DNA from: Rhodophyticola sp017644125
GTDB taxonomy: Bacteria; Pseudomonadota; Alphaproteobacteria; Rhodobacterales; Rhodobacteraceae
Direction: 5' to 3' (one strand)
Assembly (NCBI RefSeq): GCF_042140125.1
Contig: NZ_CP159473.1
DNA length: 64,000 nucleotides
Positions 43,181 to 50,863 of the stretch are shown here, piece after piece. Each line of letters opens with the position of its first letter. Position 1 is the first letter of the stretch. The translations under genes and the position numbers were made by a program. A model generated the notes under the pieces. It saw only the letters and a program-made list of their open reading frames with translations. It made no database searches and was not told the DNA's origin.

Positions 43181-45388
43181 ATGACGGTCGGTCCAGCAGC
43201 AGTACGAGTGAACGCGGTCCTTTCTGCGTTTCGTGATGATGAGAACTCGGACGTCATCGACGCCCTTTGCTACTTTTACGTTCCCATTCTTGATAAGCTC
43301 CACGGAAAGCCGATCACCGCGTCATTGCTGGCGAAGGCCGCAAAGCTCATCTATGGCTGGAACCTCACAGAGTCAGTCGGGCATGTCTTCGTCGAGCGAC
43401 TGGTTGCTCAAGGGCATCTGGTCGAGGAGCAAAAGAACGGCCAGACGGTCTTCATCGCGCAACCGAGCCCCGAGTTGGCCGCCGAAGTGGAAACGTCTCT
43501 CCAAGACTCGTTCGATCAAGTGACCGAGTTGTTTCGAGATTTTGAACTTGTTTCTGGCGACCTCATAAACAGGCAACTTACTCGTGAGCAGTTGGGTGAC
43601 CTGCTGGTTCGCTTCCTAATATCGCTTGATGCCTATTCCAACAATGAAATTTCAGCATCCTTGAAGGCTGGGGATATTGCCAACGGTGAACGCAGCGCCC
43701 TTCAAGAATTGAAGAATGACGTTTCCGTTCTCTCGCAATCAGAAACCCATGTCTGCGCCCGATTTGTGCAATGGCTTTCGAAGGAGCAGCCAGACCTAGC
43801 GGACAAACTTAGTCTGTTCGTGGCGGCGGGCCTATTGGCTGAATTAGTTGAGGATTTCCGGAAGCCCTCCGCGCTCGAAACCAATAGCGAGACTACCTTT
43901 TTTCTCGACGGCCCCATGCTCCTCGGCCTCGTCGGAACAAGCGGTGAAGCTCTGCACGAGGAGGCAAAGACCATCGTTGAAGCGCTAAAGTCAATTGGCT
44001 GCCGCGTTCAGGTTTTTAGTGAAAGTTGTCGTGAAGCGGAACGTGTGCTGTCTTCCTACCTAAAAGCATCACCCTCGGACCGTCATGGTCGCACACACAC
44101 GGCGGTTCTTAAGGGAGAGGTTGATCGGGCTTATGTGCAAACAGTTGCATCAGACATTGAAGCAGCAGCCGAAAAATTCGATGTGAATGTCCGGGATTAC
44201 TCCTTGGACGCCTTTCCCAACGACCATAAGTACTTCGATGACGAAAGAAATAAGGACGTATATTCGTTCCTTTCCTGGGACAATCCGCTTGCCCGTGACC
44301 ACGATGCGTTCGCTGTGACCGCCATCATGCGGATGCGACATGGCAAGCACAAAAATGATCCGCTGCAAAACAGCCACGTCTTTATTTCCTCGAATGAGAA
44401 GCTGGTCAGGAAGGCGCGGGACTACTGCTTGCAATCTCAACTGGTTCGCGAAACACAGTGCGGCCCAGTCGTCGATACCAGAGATTTGGCGACCATCGCA
44501 TGGCTGCGAACTGGTTTCGAGAACTCGGATAAACTTCCAACATCGCACATGCTGGCACAATGCGAACGCGTTCTTCGGGTTCGTAAAGACGTGATCGAGA
44601 ATGCCCGCCAGCAGGTCGCCAAGTTCACCCCTGAAAAGGTGGAGCAGTTTGAACTACTTTTGCAAGACAATCGCGCGGTCAGCTACCTTATGGACACCGC
44701 ACGTGGCTCCTCAGCCTCGTTTGACCCCGAACGAGATCAAGAGCTTCTGGACGGAATGTTGGATGCCGCGATCAGGGTCGTCCGCGACGAAACAGACGCC
44801 AAACTGTCCGAGAAAGAGAAGAAAATTCGCCAACTGCGAGCTGACAACACGAAGGCCCAGAAAGAGACCCAAGCGGAATACGAAGCAAGGCTAGACGAAG
44901 AAGCTCAAAAGACCGCTGACGTGGAAGCTCGGCTAGCCGAGTTGGAGCGATTGAGAGAGGAAGATGCAAAGCGCCTCGCCTTAGTCTCCTCTCGGAGTGA
45001 GACCGTCATGCAAGAAGGCATCGAATACGCAAACAAATGGATAGGCAGGTATCAGTTACTCGGCGCGGCAACTTTGGCCTCCGCTGGCATCCTCGCAACT
45101 TTCGGAGTGTTTTGGGAACCTTCAACGCTGCCACTTGTCGTGGACTGGGGTTCCAAGCTCGTGGCTGCAATCGGCGTGGTGTTTACTGTACTCGCGCTTC
45201 TCGGGAGACCGGTGCCCGGTTTGTGGCAACTTATCGAGCGCCGCGGCGAGAAATGGTACTCGAAGTATTGCGTGAACAAGGGCGTCCCTGCGCTTGAGGC
45301 TCAAGAGCGCCTGTCGGTCGGAAAAAGTAGGTTGTTACTGGCCGAACCCGTCAAACAAGCACTTGATGCGAACACCGAGTATGACTAA
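43181..45388 (+). CDS. Large PIN-like nuclease / coiled-coil / membrane protein, candidate defence cargo
   Basis: 735 residues. N-terminal 235 residues are helical and unrecognised. Residues about 238-420 show a PIN-like pattern: hydrophobic strand then Asp in TTFFLDGPMLLGLVG (D243), acidic residues in SESCREAERVL, ARDHDAFAVTAIM (D372/D374), and a strand SHVFISSNEKLVRKARDYC. Then helices, a charged coiled coil (about 535-605), two membrane segments (about 626-645 and 659-675) and a 60-residue cytoplasmic tail. GC content is lower than in flanking genes. A membrane-tethered RNase acting in anti-phage defence is an inference from architecture and island context; its stop is 13 bp before tRNA-Gly. 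Confidence 0.6.
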   Translation: MTVGPAAVRVNAVLSAFRDDENSDVIDALCYFYVPILDKLHGKPITASLLAKAAKLIYGWNLTESVGHVFVERLVAQGHLVEEQKNGQTVFIAQPSPELAAEVETSLQDSFDQVTELFRDFELVSGDLINRQLTREQLGDLLVRFLISLDAYSNNEISASLKAGDIANGERSALQELKNDVSVLSQSETHVCARFVQWLSKEQPDLADKLSLFVAAGLLAELVEDFRKPSALETNSETTFFLDGPMLLGLVGTSGEALHEEAKTIVEALKSIGCRVQVFSESCREAERVLSSYLKASPSDRHGRTHTAVLKGEVDRAYVQTVASDIEAAAEKFDVNVRDYSLDAFPNDHKYFDDERNKDVYSFLSWDNPLARDHDAFAVTAIMRMRHGKHKNDPLQNSHVFISSNEKLVRKARDYCLQSQLVRETQCGPVVDTRDLATIAWLRTGFENSDKLPTSHMLAQCERVLRVRKDVIENARQQVAKFTPEKVEQFELLLQDNRAVSYLMDTARGSSASFDPERDQELLDGMLDAAIRVVRDETDAKLSEKEKKIRQLRADNTKAQKETQAEYEARLDEEAQKTADVEARLAELERLREEDAKRLALVSSRSETVMQEGIEYANKWIGRYQLLGAATLASAGILATFGVFWEPSTLPLVVDWGSKLVAAIGVVFTVLALLGRPVPGLWQLIERRGEKWYSKYCVNKGVPALEAQERLSVGKSRLLLAEPVKQALDANTEYD

Positions 45389-45401
45389 GAAAAGTGGCGT
45401 G

Positions 45402-45475
45402 GCGGGTGTAGCTCAATGGTAGAGCTTTTGCTTCCCAAGCAAGTGACGAGGGTTCGATTCCCTTCACCCGCTCCA
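45402..45475 (+). tRNA. tRNA-Gly(CCC) carried by the element
   Basis: Complete 74-nt cloverleaf with encoded CCA: acceptor GCGGGTG/CACCCGC, D-arm GCTC/GAGC, anticodon arm TTTGC-TTCCCAA-GCAAG (anticodon CCC), T-arm GAGGG-TTCGATT-CCCTT. It lies inside the element boundaries and differs in body sequence from the interrupted host tRNA-Gly(CCC), while sharing its anticodon loop. It can supply the function lost by integration. Confidence 0.95.
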
Positions 45476-45476
45476 A

Positions 45477-45518
45477 TTTTGTAGGCACGTCGAAATCACC
45501 TACAAACTGCCTACAAAA
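45477..45518. repeat. Integrase arm-type sites, right
   Basis: TTTTGTAGGCA (45477-45487), CACCTACAAAC (45498-45508) and TGCCTACAAAA (45508-45518), the first and last being inverted copies. Related to CTGCCTACAAA near attL. Confidence 0.55.
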
Positions 45519-45577
45519 CAAAGCTGCGACACTCACTAACCGCTTGTTCCAAGGCGGCAAACTACGATTGGCGGTTA

Positions 45578-45587
45578 AGCTTCCCAA
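45578..45587. repeat. attR core of the element
   Basis: AGCTTCCCAA, identical to the attL core; here embedded in TTAAGC-TTCCCAA-GCTTAA. The flanking inverted repeats TAACCGC (45533-45539) and GCGGTTA (45571-45577) lie just outside the core on the element side. Confidence 0.85.
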
Positions 45588-45624
45588 GCTTAAGTTACGG
45601 GTTCAATTCCCGTTACCCGCTCCA
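45588..45624 (+). pseudogene. 3' half of host tRNA-Gly(CCC)
   Basis: Anticodon-stem strand GCTTA, variable AGTT, T-arm ACGGG-TTCAATT-CCCGT, acceptor strand TACCCGC, discriminator T and encoded CCA. Complements the 5' half at 30804-30840. No 5' half or promoter is next to it, so it is not functional in the integrated state. Confidence 0.9.
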
Positions 45625-45657
45625 AGGCCAGCCGCGATTGGACTACAGATCAGGCCG

Positions 45658-47265
45658 CTATAGGCTGCCGGTGCGAACGGCGCGGGCAAGCTGCCTTGTG
45701 GAGGCGTCCTTCTCGGCCCCGTCGACTTCCCCGCTCAAGACGGGCTCCAAGGCCAGAGCCAGTTCCTTGCCCAGTTCCACGCCCCATTGATCGAAGGAAT
45801 TGATCCCCAGGATCACGCCCTCGACAAACACCCGATGCTCGTAAAGCGCGATGATCTGGCCCAGAACAAAGGGTGTCAGCCGCTTGTAAAGCAGGGTGGT
45901 GGACGGCCTGTTTCCGGGAAAGACCCGGTGGCGGGCCTGACGTTCCAGCTCGTCGCCCGACAGCCCCTTGCCCGCCATCAGCGCCCGCGCCTCCTCCAGC
46001 GACCGGCCCCGCATCAGTGCCTCGGACTGGGCGAGGCAATTGGCCGCCAGCAACCGGTGCTGATGGGCCAGATCGGGCTCATGCCCCTCGGCGGCCAGCA
46101 GAAATTCACACGGCACAACCCGGGTTCCCTGATGGATCAGCTGATAGAACGCATGCTGCCCGTTGGTGCCCGGCTCGCCCCAGACAATCGGGCCGCTGTC
46201 GCGCGCCAGATCGGTGCCGTCCATCGCGACGCGCTTGCCGTTGCTCTCCATCTCCAGTTGCTGAAGATAGGCGGGCAAACGCGCCAGACGCTGATCATAA
46301 GGCAGCACCGCGCGGGTCGCATGGCCGCAGATCTGGTTGTGCCAGATCCCCACCAGCGCCAGCAGCACGGGCAGGTTATCCGCAAGATCGGCCTCTCGGA
46401 AATGGGTATCCATCGCGTGGCCGCCGGCGAGCATCTGGCCGAACGGCTCGGGCCCCACCGCCAGCATCACCCCAAGCCCGATCGGCCCCCAGAGTGAATA
46501 CCGCCCGCCAACCCAGTCCTCGAAACCGAAAACACGCTCCGGCGGGATACCGAACGCATCGGTCTTGTCCGTGGCGCTCGACACGGCCGCGAACTGCGTC
46601 GCCGGGTCTGCGACTGTTCCGGCCATCCAGTCCCGCGCGGTCCGTGCGTTGGTCATCGTTTCGATCGTCGTGAAGGTCTTGGAGGCCACGATCACCAGCG
46701 TGCGCGCCGGGTCCAGCCCCGCCAGCGTGTCATGGATATGCGCGCCGTCGATGTTGGAGACGTAATGCAGCCTCGGCCCGTCCGCCCAGGGCGCCAGGGC
46801 CAGGGTCGCCATGGCCGGGCCCAGATCGGAGCCGCCGATCCCGATATTCACCACATCGGTATAGGTGCCGCCCTGCCCGACAAGACCGCCATGGCGCACC
46901 GCATTCGCGAAATCGGCCATGCGCGACCGGGTCTCCAGCACGCCGGGCATGACGTCCCGGCCATCCAGCTCGACCACCCCGCCGGGCGCCCGAAGCGCGG
47001 TGTGCAGCACCGCGCGCCCCTCGGTCTCGTTGATCCGCGCGCCCGCGAACATCGCGTCGCGACGGTTCTCCACCGACCGGCTTCGGGCCAGCTCAAGAAG
47101 AAGCGACATCGCCCCGGCATCCAATGCGGTTTTCGAGAAGTCGAAAAGCAGCCCGTCGACCCGGCGCGAAAAGGTCTCGGCCCGGTTCTCGTCCGCGAAC
47201 AGATCGAGGATCCGGAGGCCCCCATTCGCGTCCCGATGGTCCTTCAGCTCATCCCAGATGGTCAT
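45658..47265 (-). CDS. pgi: Glucose-6-phosphate isomerase
   Basis: 535 residues. Interconverts glucose-6-phosphate and fructose-6-phosphate. Family blocks: GIGGSDLGPAMATLAL, VIVASKTFTTIETMTNA, FEDWVGGRYSLWGPIGLGVML, the catalytic-region GEPGTNGQHAFYQLIHQGTRVVPCEFL and the C-terminal QWGVELGKELA. Third gene of the zwf-pgl-pgi operon, ending 33 bp from the tRNA 3' half. Confidence 0.97.
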   Translation of the reverse strand: MTIWDELKDHRDANGGLRILDLFADENRAETFSRRVDGLLFDFSKTALDAGAMSLLLELARSRSVENRRDAMFAGARINETEGRAVLHTALRAPGGVVELDGRDVMPGVLETRSRMADFANAVRHGGLVGQGGTYTDVVNIGIGGSDLGPAMATLALAPWADGPRLHYVSNIDGAHIHDTLAGLDPARTLVIVASKTFTTIETMTNARTARDWMAGTVADPATQFAAVSSATDKTDAFGIPPERVFGFEDWVGGRYSLWGPIGLGVMLAVGPEPFGQMLAGGHAMDTHFREADLADNLPVLLALVGIWHNQICGHATRAVLPYDQRLARLPAYLQQLEMESNGKRVAMDGTDLARDSGPIVWGEPGTNGQHAFYQLIHQGTRVVPCEFLLAAEGHEPDLAHQHRLLAANCLAQSEALMRGRSLEEARALMAGKGLSGDELERQARHRVFPGNRPSTTLLYKRLTPFVLGQIIALYEHRVFVEGVILGINSFDQWGVELGKELALALEPVLSGEVDGAEKDASTRQLARAVRTGSL

Positions 47266-47286
47266 CCGCGCATCCCTTCCGCCGGT

Positions 47287-47964
47287 TCATTTCGCCCAAT
47301 GCACCACCGCATCCGACCAGACCGCCCGGATCGGCGCCTCCGTCGCATTCAGATGTGCGGCACGTTCCAGCGCGGCGCGTTTTTCATCTCCGAGAATGAC
47401 GATATGTTTCGACAGCGCGCCGTTGAGCACCGGCGCGGTCAGGGTCACGCGCGGCTCTCCGGCTGCATCGGCGCGCATCGGCATCAGGATCGGCGCGTCG
47501 GAGGCAAGGGCATCGGCCAGACGGTCGGCGCCCGGGAACAGACTGGCTGTATGCATATCCGCGCCCATGCCCAGCACCAGAACCGAGATCGGCAAATGCC
47601 CGTCGAACGCACCCGCCAGTTCCTCCATGACCGGCTCGGGCGCCGGCGAGGAGGTATAGAGCGGGATGAGGTTTGCCGACGAAGCCTTTGATACCAGAAG
47701 TCTTTCCTTCAGAAGTCGCGTGTTGGAGCGCGGGTTGTCCTCGCCCACCCAACGTTCATCGTTGAGAAACACCGCCACCCGGTTCCAGTCCAGCGCCTGT
47801 TCGCTCAACACATCGAAAATCGGGCCCGGCGTGGTGCCACCGGGCACACAGAAACTGGCGGTCTCATGGCGGCGCAGGCAATCCGCCAACTCTCCGGCCA
47901 GTGTATCGGCCAGATCCAGCATCATCATGTCCCGGTCCGGATATTCGACCAGTTCTCTCATCAT
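47287..47964 (-). CDS. pgl: 6-phosphogluconolactonase
   Basis: 225 residues of the NagB-like fold: CVPGGTTPGPIFDVLS, the NDERWVGEDNPRSNTRLLKERLL motif, and VLVLGMGADMHTASLFPGA. It hydrolyses 6-phosphoglucono-lactone between zwf and the Entner-Doudoroff dehydratase. Start overlaps the zwf stop by 4 nt (ATGA), indicating coupling. Confidence 0.95.
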   Translation of the reverse strand: MMRELVEYPDRDMMMLDLADTLAGELADCLRRHETASFCVPGGTTPGPIFDVLSEQALDWNRVAVFLNDERWVGEDNPRSNTRLLKERLLVSKASSANLIPLYTSSPAPEPVMEELAGAFDGHLPISVLVLGMGADMHTASLFPGADRLADALASDAPILMPMRADAAGEPRVTLTAPVLNGALSKHIVILGDEKRAALERAAHLNATEAPIRAVWSDAVVHWAK

Positions 47965-49412
47965 GCGATCTCCCGCCAGCGCCGCCCGTCCTTGTGCATC
48001 AGGATCAGCGCATCTTCCGGTCCCGCACTGCCGGGGGCATAGGGCAGCGGCCGGTCGCCCCGCTCGGTCCAGGCCGCGATGATCGGATCGGTCCAGGCCC
48101 AGGCCGCCTCCACCTCGTCGCCGCGCATGAAAAGCGTCTGGTTGCCACGGATCACATCCATGATCAGCCGCTCATAGGCGTCCGGCACATCCGCCGCTTC
48201 GGGCCCGAGCGCATCGGCAAAGCTCATGTCCAGCGGGACATCCACCAGACGCATGCCCCCGGGGCCCGGTTCCTTGATCGTTACCCGCAGATCCATGCCC
48301 TCATCCGGTTGCAGGCGGATCGACAGCACATTCGCCCGGCCGCCTGCATCCGCATCGAAAATGGAATGCGGCGGCTCCTTGAACGTGACCACTATTTCCG
48401 AGTTCCGCGCCTTCATCCGCTTGCCCGTGCGCAGATAGAACGGCGTTCCGTTCCAGCGCCAGTTGGCCACATGCACCTTCAGCGCGATGAAGCTTTCCGT
48501 GCGGCTTTCGGGGTTTTCCACATCCTCCAGATAAGAGGGCTCGCCGCCTGCCGCCGTATACTGGCCGCGCACGATATCGGCCTGTCCCAGAGGGTCCAGT
48601 GCCCGGATCACCTTCAGCTTCTCGTCCCGGACGGCATCGGGCCCGAACCTGCTTGGCGGCTCCATCGCCGTCAGGCACAAAAGCTGCATCAGATGGTTCT
48701 GCACCATATCCCGCATGGCGCCGGATTTGTCATAATAGCCGCCGCGCCCGCCAACACCCACCTCCTCGGCCACGGTGATCTGGACGTGATCGATATACTG
48801 GGCATTCCAGAGCGGCTCGAACAGAACATTGGCGAAGCGGACGGCCATCAGGTTCTGAACCGTCTCCTTGCCGAGGTAATGATCGATCCGGTAAATCTGC
48901 TGCTCGTCGAAATGCTCGGCCAGCGTGGCATTCAGGGCCCTGGCGCTGGACAGGTCACGGCCAAACGGTTTTTCCACAACGATCCTACAGTCTTCGCAGG
49001 AAATGTTGAAGCGTTGCAACCGCTCCGCCAGATCGCCGAACAGACCCGGGCCGACCGAAAAGTAAAACGCCTGGATGACATCGCCGCGCATCATTCCGGC
49101 CAGTTCGGGCCAGCCGCTGTCGCCGCGGGCATCGACGGGAATGTAGTGCAGCTGCGCCAGAAAGGCGTCGATCGTCTCGGGCTCGCGCTTGGCCTCGGTC
49201 ACGAACTCGGTGATCGCCTCGCGCACGAAATCGCGCCAGGCATCGCTGTCCTGCTCGGTGCGCGCGGCCCCGATGATGCGGAACCCGTCCGGCACCTGCC
49301 CCGCCCAGAACCGGCGATAGAGGCCAGGCAGGATCTTGCGCCGCGCCAGATCGCCCGTGCCGCCGAAAATCACCAGATCGAACGGATCTACCGGTATGAC
49401 GCGAGAAACCAT
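47961..49412 (-). CDS. zwf: Glucose-6-phosphate 1-dehydrogenase
   Basis: 483 residues. NAD(P)-binding start DLVIFGGTGDLARRKILPGLY, the active-site peptide RIDHYLGKETVQN, and the EKPFGRDL motif are present. It begins the oxidative pentose phosphate/Entner-Doudoroff route that is the main sugar pathway in many Rhodobacterales. First gene of the operon; a LacI-type palindrome sits 40 bp upstream. Confidence 0.97.
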   Translation of the reverse strand: MVSRVIPVDPFDLVIFGGTGDLARRKILPGLYRRFWAGQVPDGFRIIGAARTEQDSDAWRDFVREAITEFVTEAKREPETIDAFLAQLHYIPVDARGDSGWPELAGMMRGDVIQAFYFSVGPGLFGDLAERLQRFNISCEDCRIVVEKPFGRDLSSARALNATLAEHFDEQQIYRIDHYLGKETVQNLMAVRFANVLFEPLWNAQYIDHVQITVAEEVGVGGRGGYYDKSGAMRDMVQNHLMQLLCLTAMEPPSRFGPDAVRDEKLKVIRALDPLGQADIVRGQYTAAGGEPSYLEDVENPESRTESFIALKVHVANWRWNGTPFYLRTGKRMKARNSEIVVTFKEPPHSIFDADAGGRANVLSIRLQPDEGMDLRVTIKEPGPGGMRLVDVPLDMSFADALGPEAADVPDAYERLIMDVIRGNQTLFMRGDEVEAAWAWTDPIIAAWTERGDRPLPYAPGSAGPEDALILMHKDGRRWREIA

Positions 49413-49451
49413 GTAATCTCCTCAGGTGCTGAGCCGAACTCGGCGTATGGT

Positions 49452-49463
49452 GTTAGCGCTAAC
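49452..49463. promoter_or_regulatory. LacI-family operator upstream of zwf
   Basis: GTTAGCGCTAAC is a perfect 12-bp palindrome with the central CG typical of LacI-family operators. In Rhodobacter sphaeroides the LacI-type regulator CceR controls Entner-Doudoroff genes including zwf. Identity with the CceR site is inference. Confidence 0.7.
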
Positions 49464-49651
49464 GAAACCCTATCCGGCTCATACAGGCCCCGGTCGGCTT
49501 AGTCTAGCAAACTGGAACGGCACCACAATGCCGGAGCATTCGCGGGCGGATGTTTTCCGGCCCCGACGCGGGCGGGCCGCAAAGACCGCAAGCCGCACGC
49601 CCCCGGACGCCCTCGCCCTCGGCCTCGTAACCCAAGGAAAATGCCGGAGTG

Positions 49652-50863
49652 TCAGTACCCCCGCGCCCACCATTGGGAGGGTTTCAGCCGCGCCCGTTTG
49701 CCCCGGCGGGTCTCCCACCAACGGGCAAGTTTCACCCCCGCCGCGCCCATATGCCCCCGCGCCAGCCATCGCCAGAGCCGGTCTGCCGTGCGGGTGTAAT
49801 CCCGGTTGAACGGGCAGACCCGCATGCAGATCGCGCAATCTGTCTTGATCTTGGTCCAATAGCCGAAACAGGCCTCCGCGTTCGAAGACCATTTGCGCAC
49901 CCCGCGCAGCGTCGACGGCGATCCGGCGGCCACCTCTTCCCCGAAATCGGGGGCGCCGAAGGGCAGCGCCTTGACCGGGCAGGCCGCCGCACAGGCGGTG
50001 CAATCCTGACAGTAATGCGCCATGCCAAGGGGTTTCACCGCGTCCAGCGCCATATCCAGGTTGGTGAAGATCTTCGAAAACCGGACCCGCGGCCCGAATT
50101 CCGGCGTCAGAACCATCTGGTTGCGCCCATACTCGCCAAGCCCCGCCTTCACCGCATAGGGAATGACCAGCGCGGTGTCGTTCATGCTCGCCACCGCCTC
50201 ATACCCCAGATTGCGGATATAGGCGGCCATCTGCATCACGATGGCGGCCTCATGGCTGTATTCGCGCCCCGTCGCCGCCCCGGCCAGCGCGCTTGGATAG
50301 GTCTCCACCAGTCCGAAATCCATCGCGTGGCCCATCACGATCACATGGGTCAGCCCCGGCGGCAGATCGTTGGGCACGGGTTTCATCTCACGGACATCCG
50401 GCTTGTCCGCATAATGCCAACGCAGGTCGATGGCCGTGATCCCCACCAGATCGGCCCCGAACAGCCGTGCAACCCGCTTGATGTTCGCCGCCGCATCCGC
50501 GGGGCTGCCCAGATCCGCCTGAATATCGGCCACCGGCACGGAGGACCGGATCGGCGCCTGAAACCCCTCCCGCTCCCCCTCGGCCGCATTGCGTTCCGAA
50601 ATCATGTCCGAGATCAGCCAGCTTGCGTTTCTCAACGCGAAATCGGCCTGGGTGAAGCCACCGCCACGGCGCGGCGCGGCCTCCATCCGGTAACTGGCGA
50701 AGAACGCGTCGCTATCCTTGCTCCGCACCCGCTTGTCCCAGAAGGCGCGGCTGAAGATGTCGTTCATCTGCGAGAATCTCCGGAAATCCGCTCTGATGTC
50801 GAACCCCGCCGCCCGGTCACTTTCCAGCAGATGCTCCGGCGTGCGGTTCTCGGGCCAGCTCAT
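49652..50863 (-). CDS. RdhA-like reductive dehalogenase-family protein (cytosolic)
   Basis: 403 residues from the ATG at 50863, which overlaps the ureohydrolase stop. The C-terminus has two 4Fe-4S motifs of the RdhA pattern: CQDCTACAAACP and C-x11-C-x2-C-x3-CP (CFGYWTKIKTDCAICMRVCP). The centre resembles the cobalamin-binding core shared with QueG (SHEAAIVMQMAAYIRNLGYEAVAS, GLGEYGRNQMVLTPEFGPRVR). There is no twin-arginine signal, so the protein is cytosolic, like aerobic RdhA-type enzymes; substrate unknown. Confidence 0.82.
   Translation of the reverse strand: MSWPENRTPEHLLESDRAAGFDIRADFRRFSQMNDIFSRAFWDKRVRSKDSDAFFASYRMEAAPRRGGGFTQADFALRNASWLISDMISERNAAEGEREGFQAPIRSSVPVADIQADLGSPADAAANIKRVARLFGADLVGITAIDLRWHYADKPDVREMKPVPNDLPPGLTHVIVMGHAMDFGLVETYPSALAGAATGREYSHEAAIVMQMAAYIRNLGYEAVASMNDTALVIPYAVKAGLGEYGRNQMVLTPEFGPRVRFSKIFTNLDMALDAVKPLGMAHYCQDCTACAAACPVKALPFGAPDFGEEVAAGSPSTLRGVRKWSSNAEACFGYWTKIKTDCAICMRVCPFNRDYTRTADRLWRWLARGHMGAAGVKLARWWETRRGKRARLKPSQWWARGY

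Larger units (their letters stand above)
30841..45587. mobile_element. 14.7-kb tRNA-Gly-integrated phage-satellite-like element
   Basis: Boundaries come from the split tRNA halves and the 10-bp core repeat. Content left to right: tyrosine integrase, excisionase-like gene, primase-helicase, repeat-rich non-coding region, portal-like protein, small genes, putative small and large terminase, regulatory and cargo genes, and a complete tRNA-Gly(CCC) near the right end. No major capsid, protease, tail, holin or endolysin gene is recognisable. Base composition is lower in GC than the flanks, most clearly from 41 to 45.4 kb. It could be a satellite that exploits a helper phage or a decayed prophage. 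Confidence 0.88.

Noticed and set aside
45569..45624. Second complete tRNA after the element tRNA
   Set aside because: Only the 3' half is present; upstream sequence gives no acceptor 5' strand or D-arm. Its 5' half lies 14.7 kb away at 30804.
49652..50863. Epoxyqueuosine reductase (queG)
   Set aside because: Some core similarity, but the long N-terminal region and RdhA-type spacing of the second cluster (C-x11-C-x2-C-x3-CP) fit RdhA-like proteins better.
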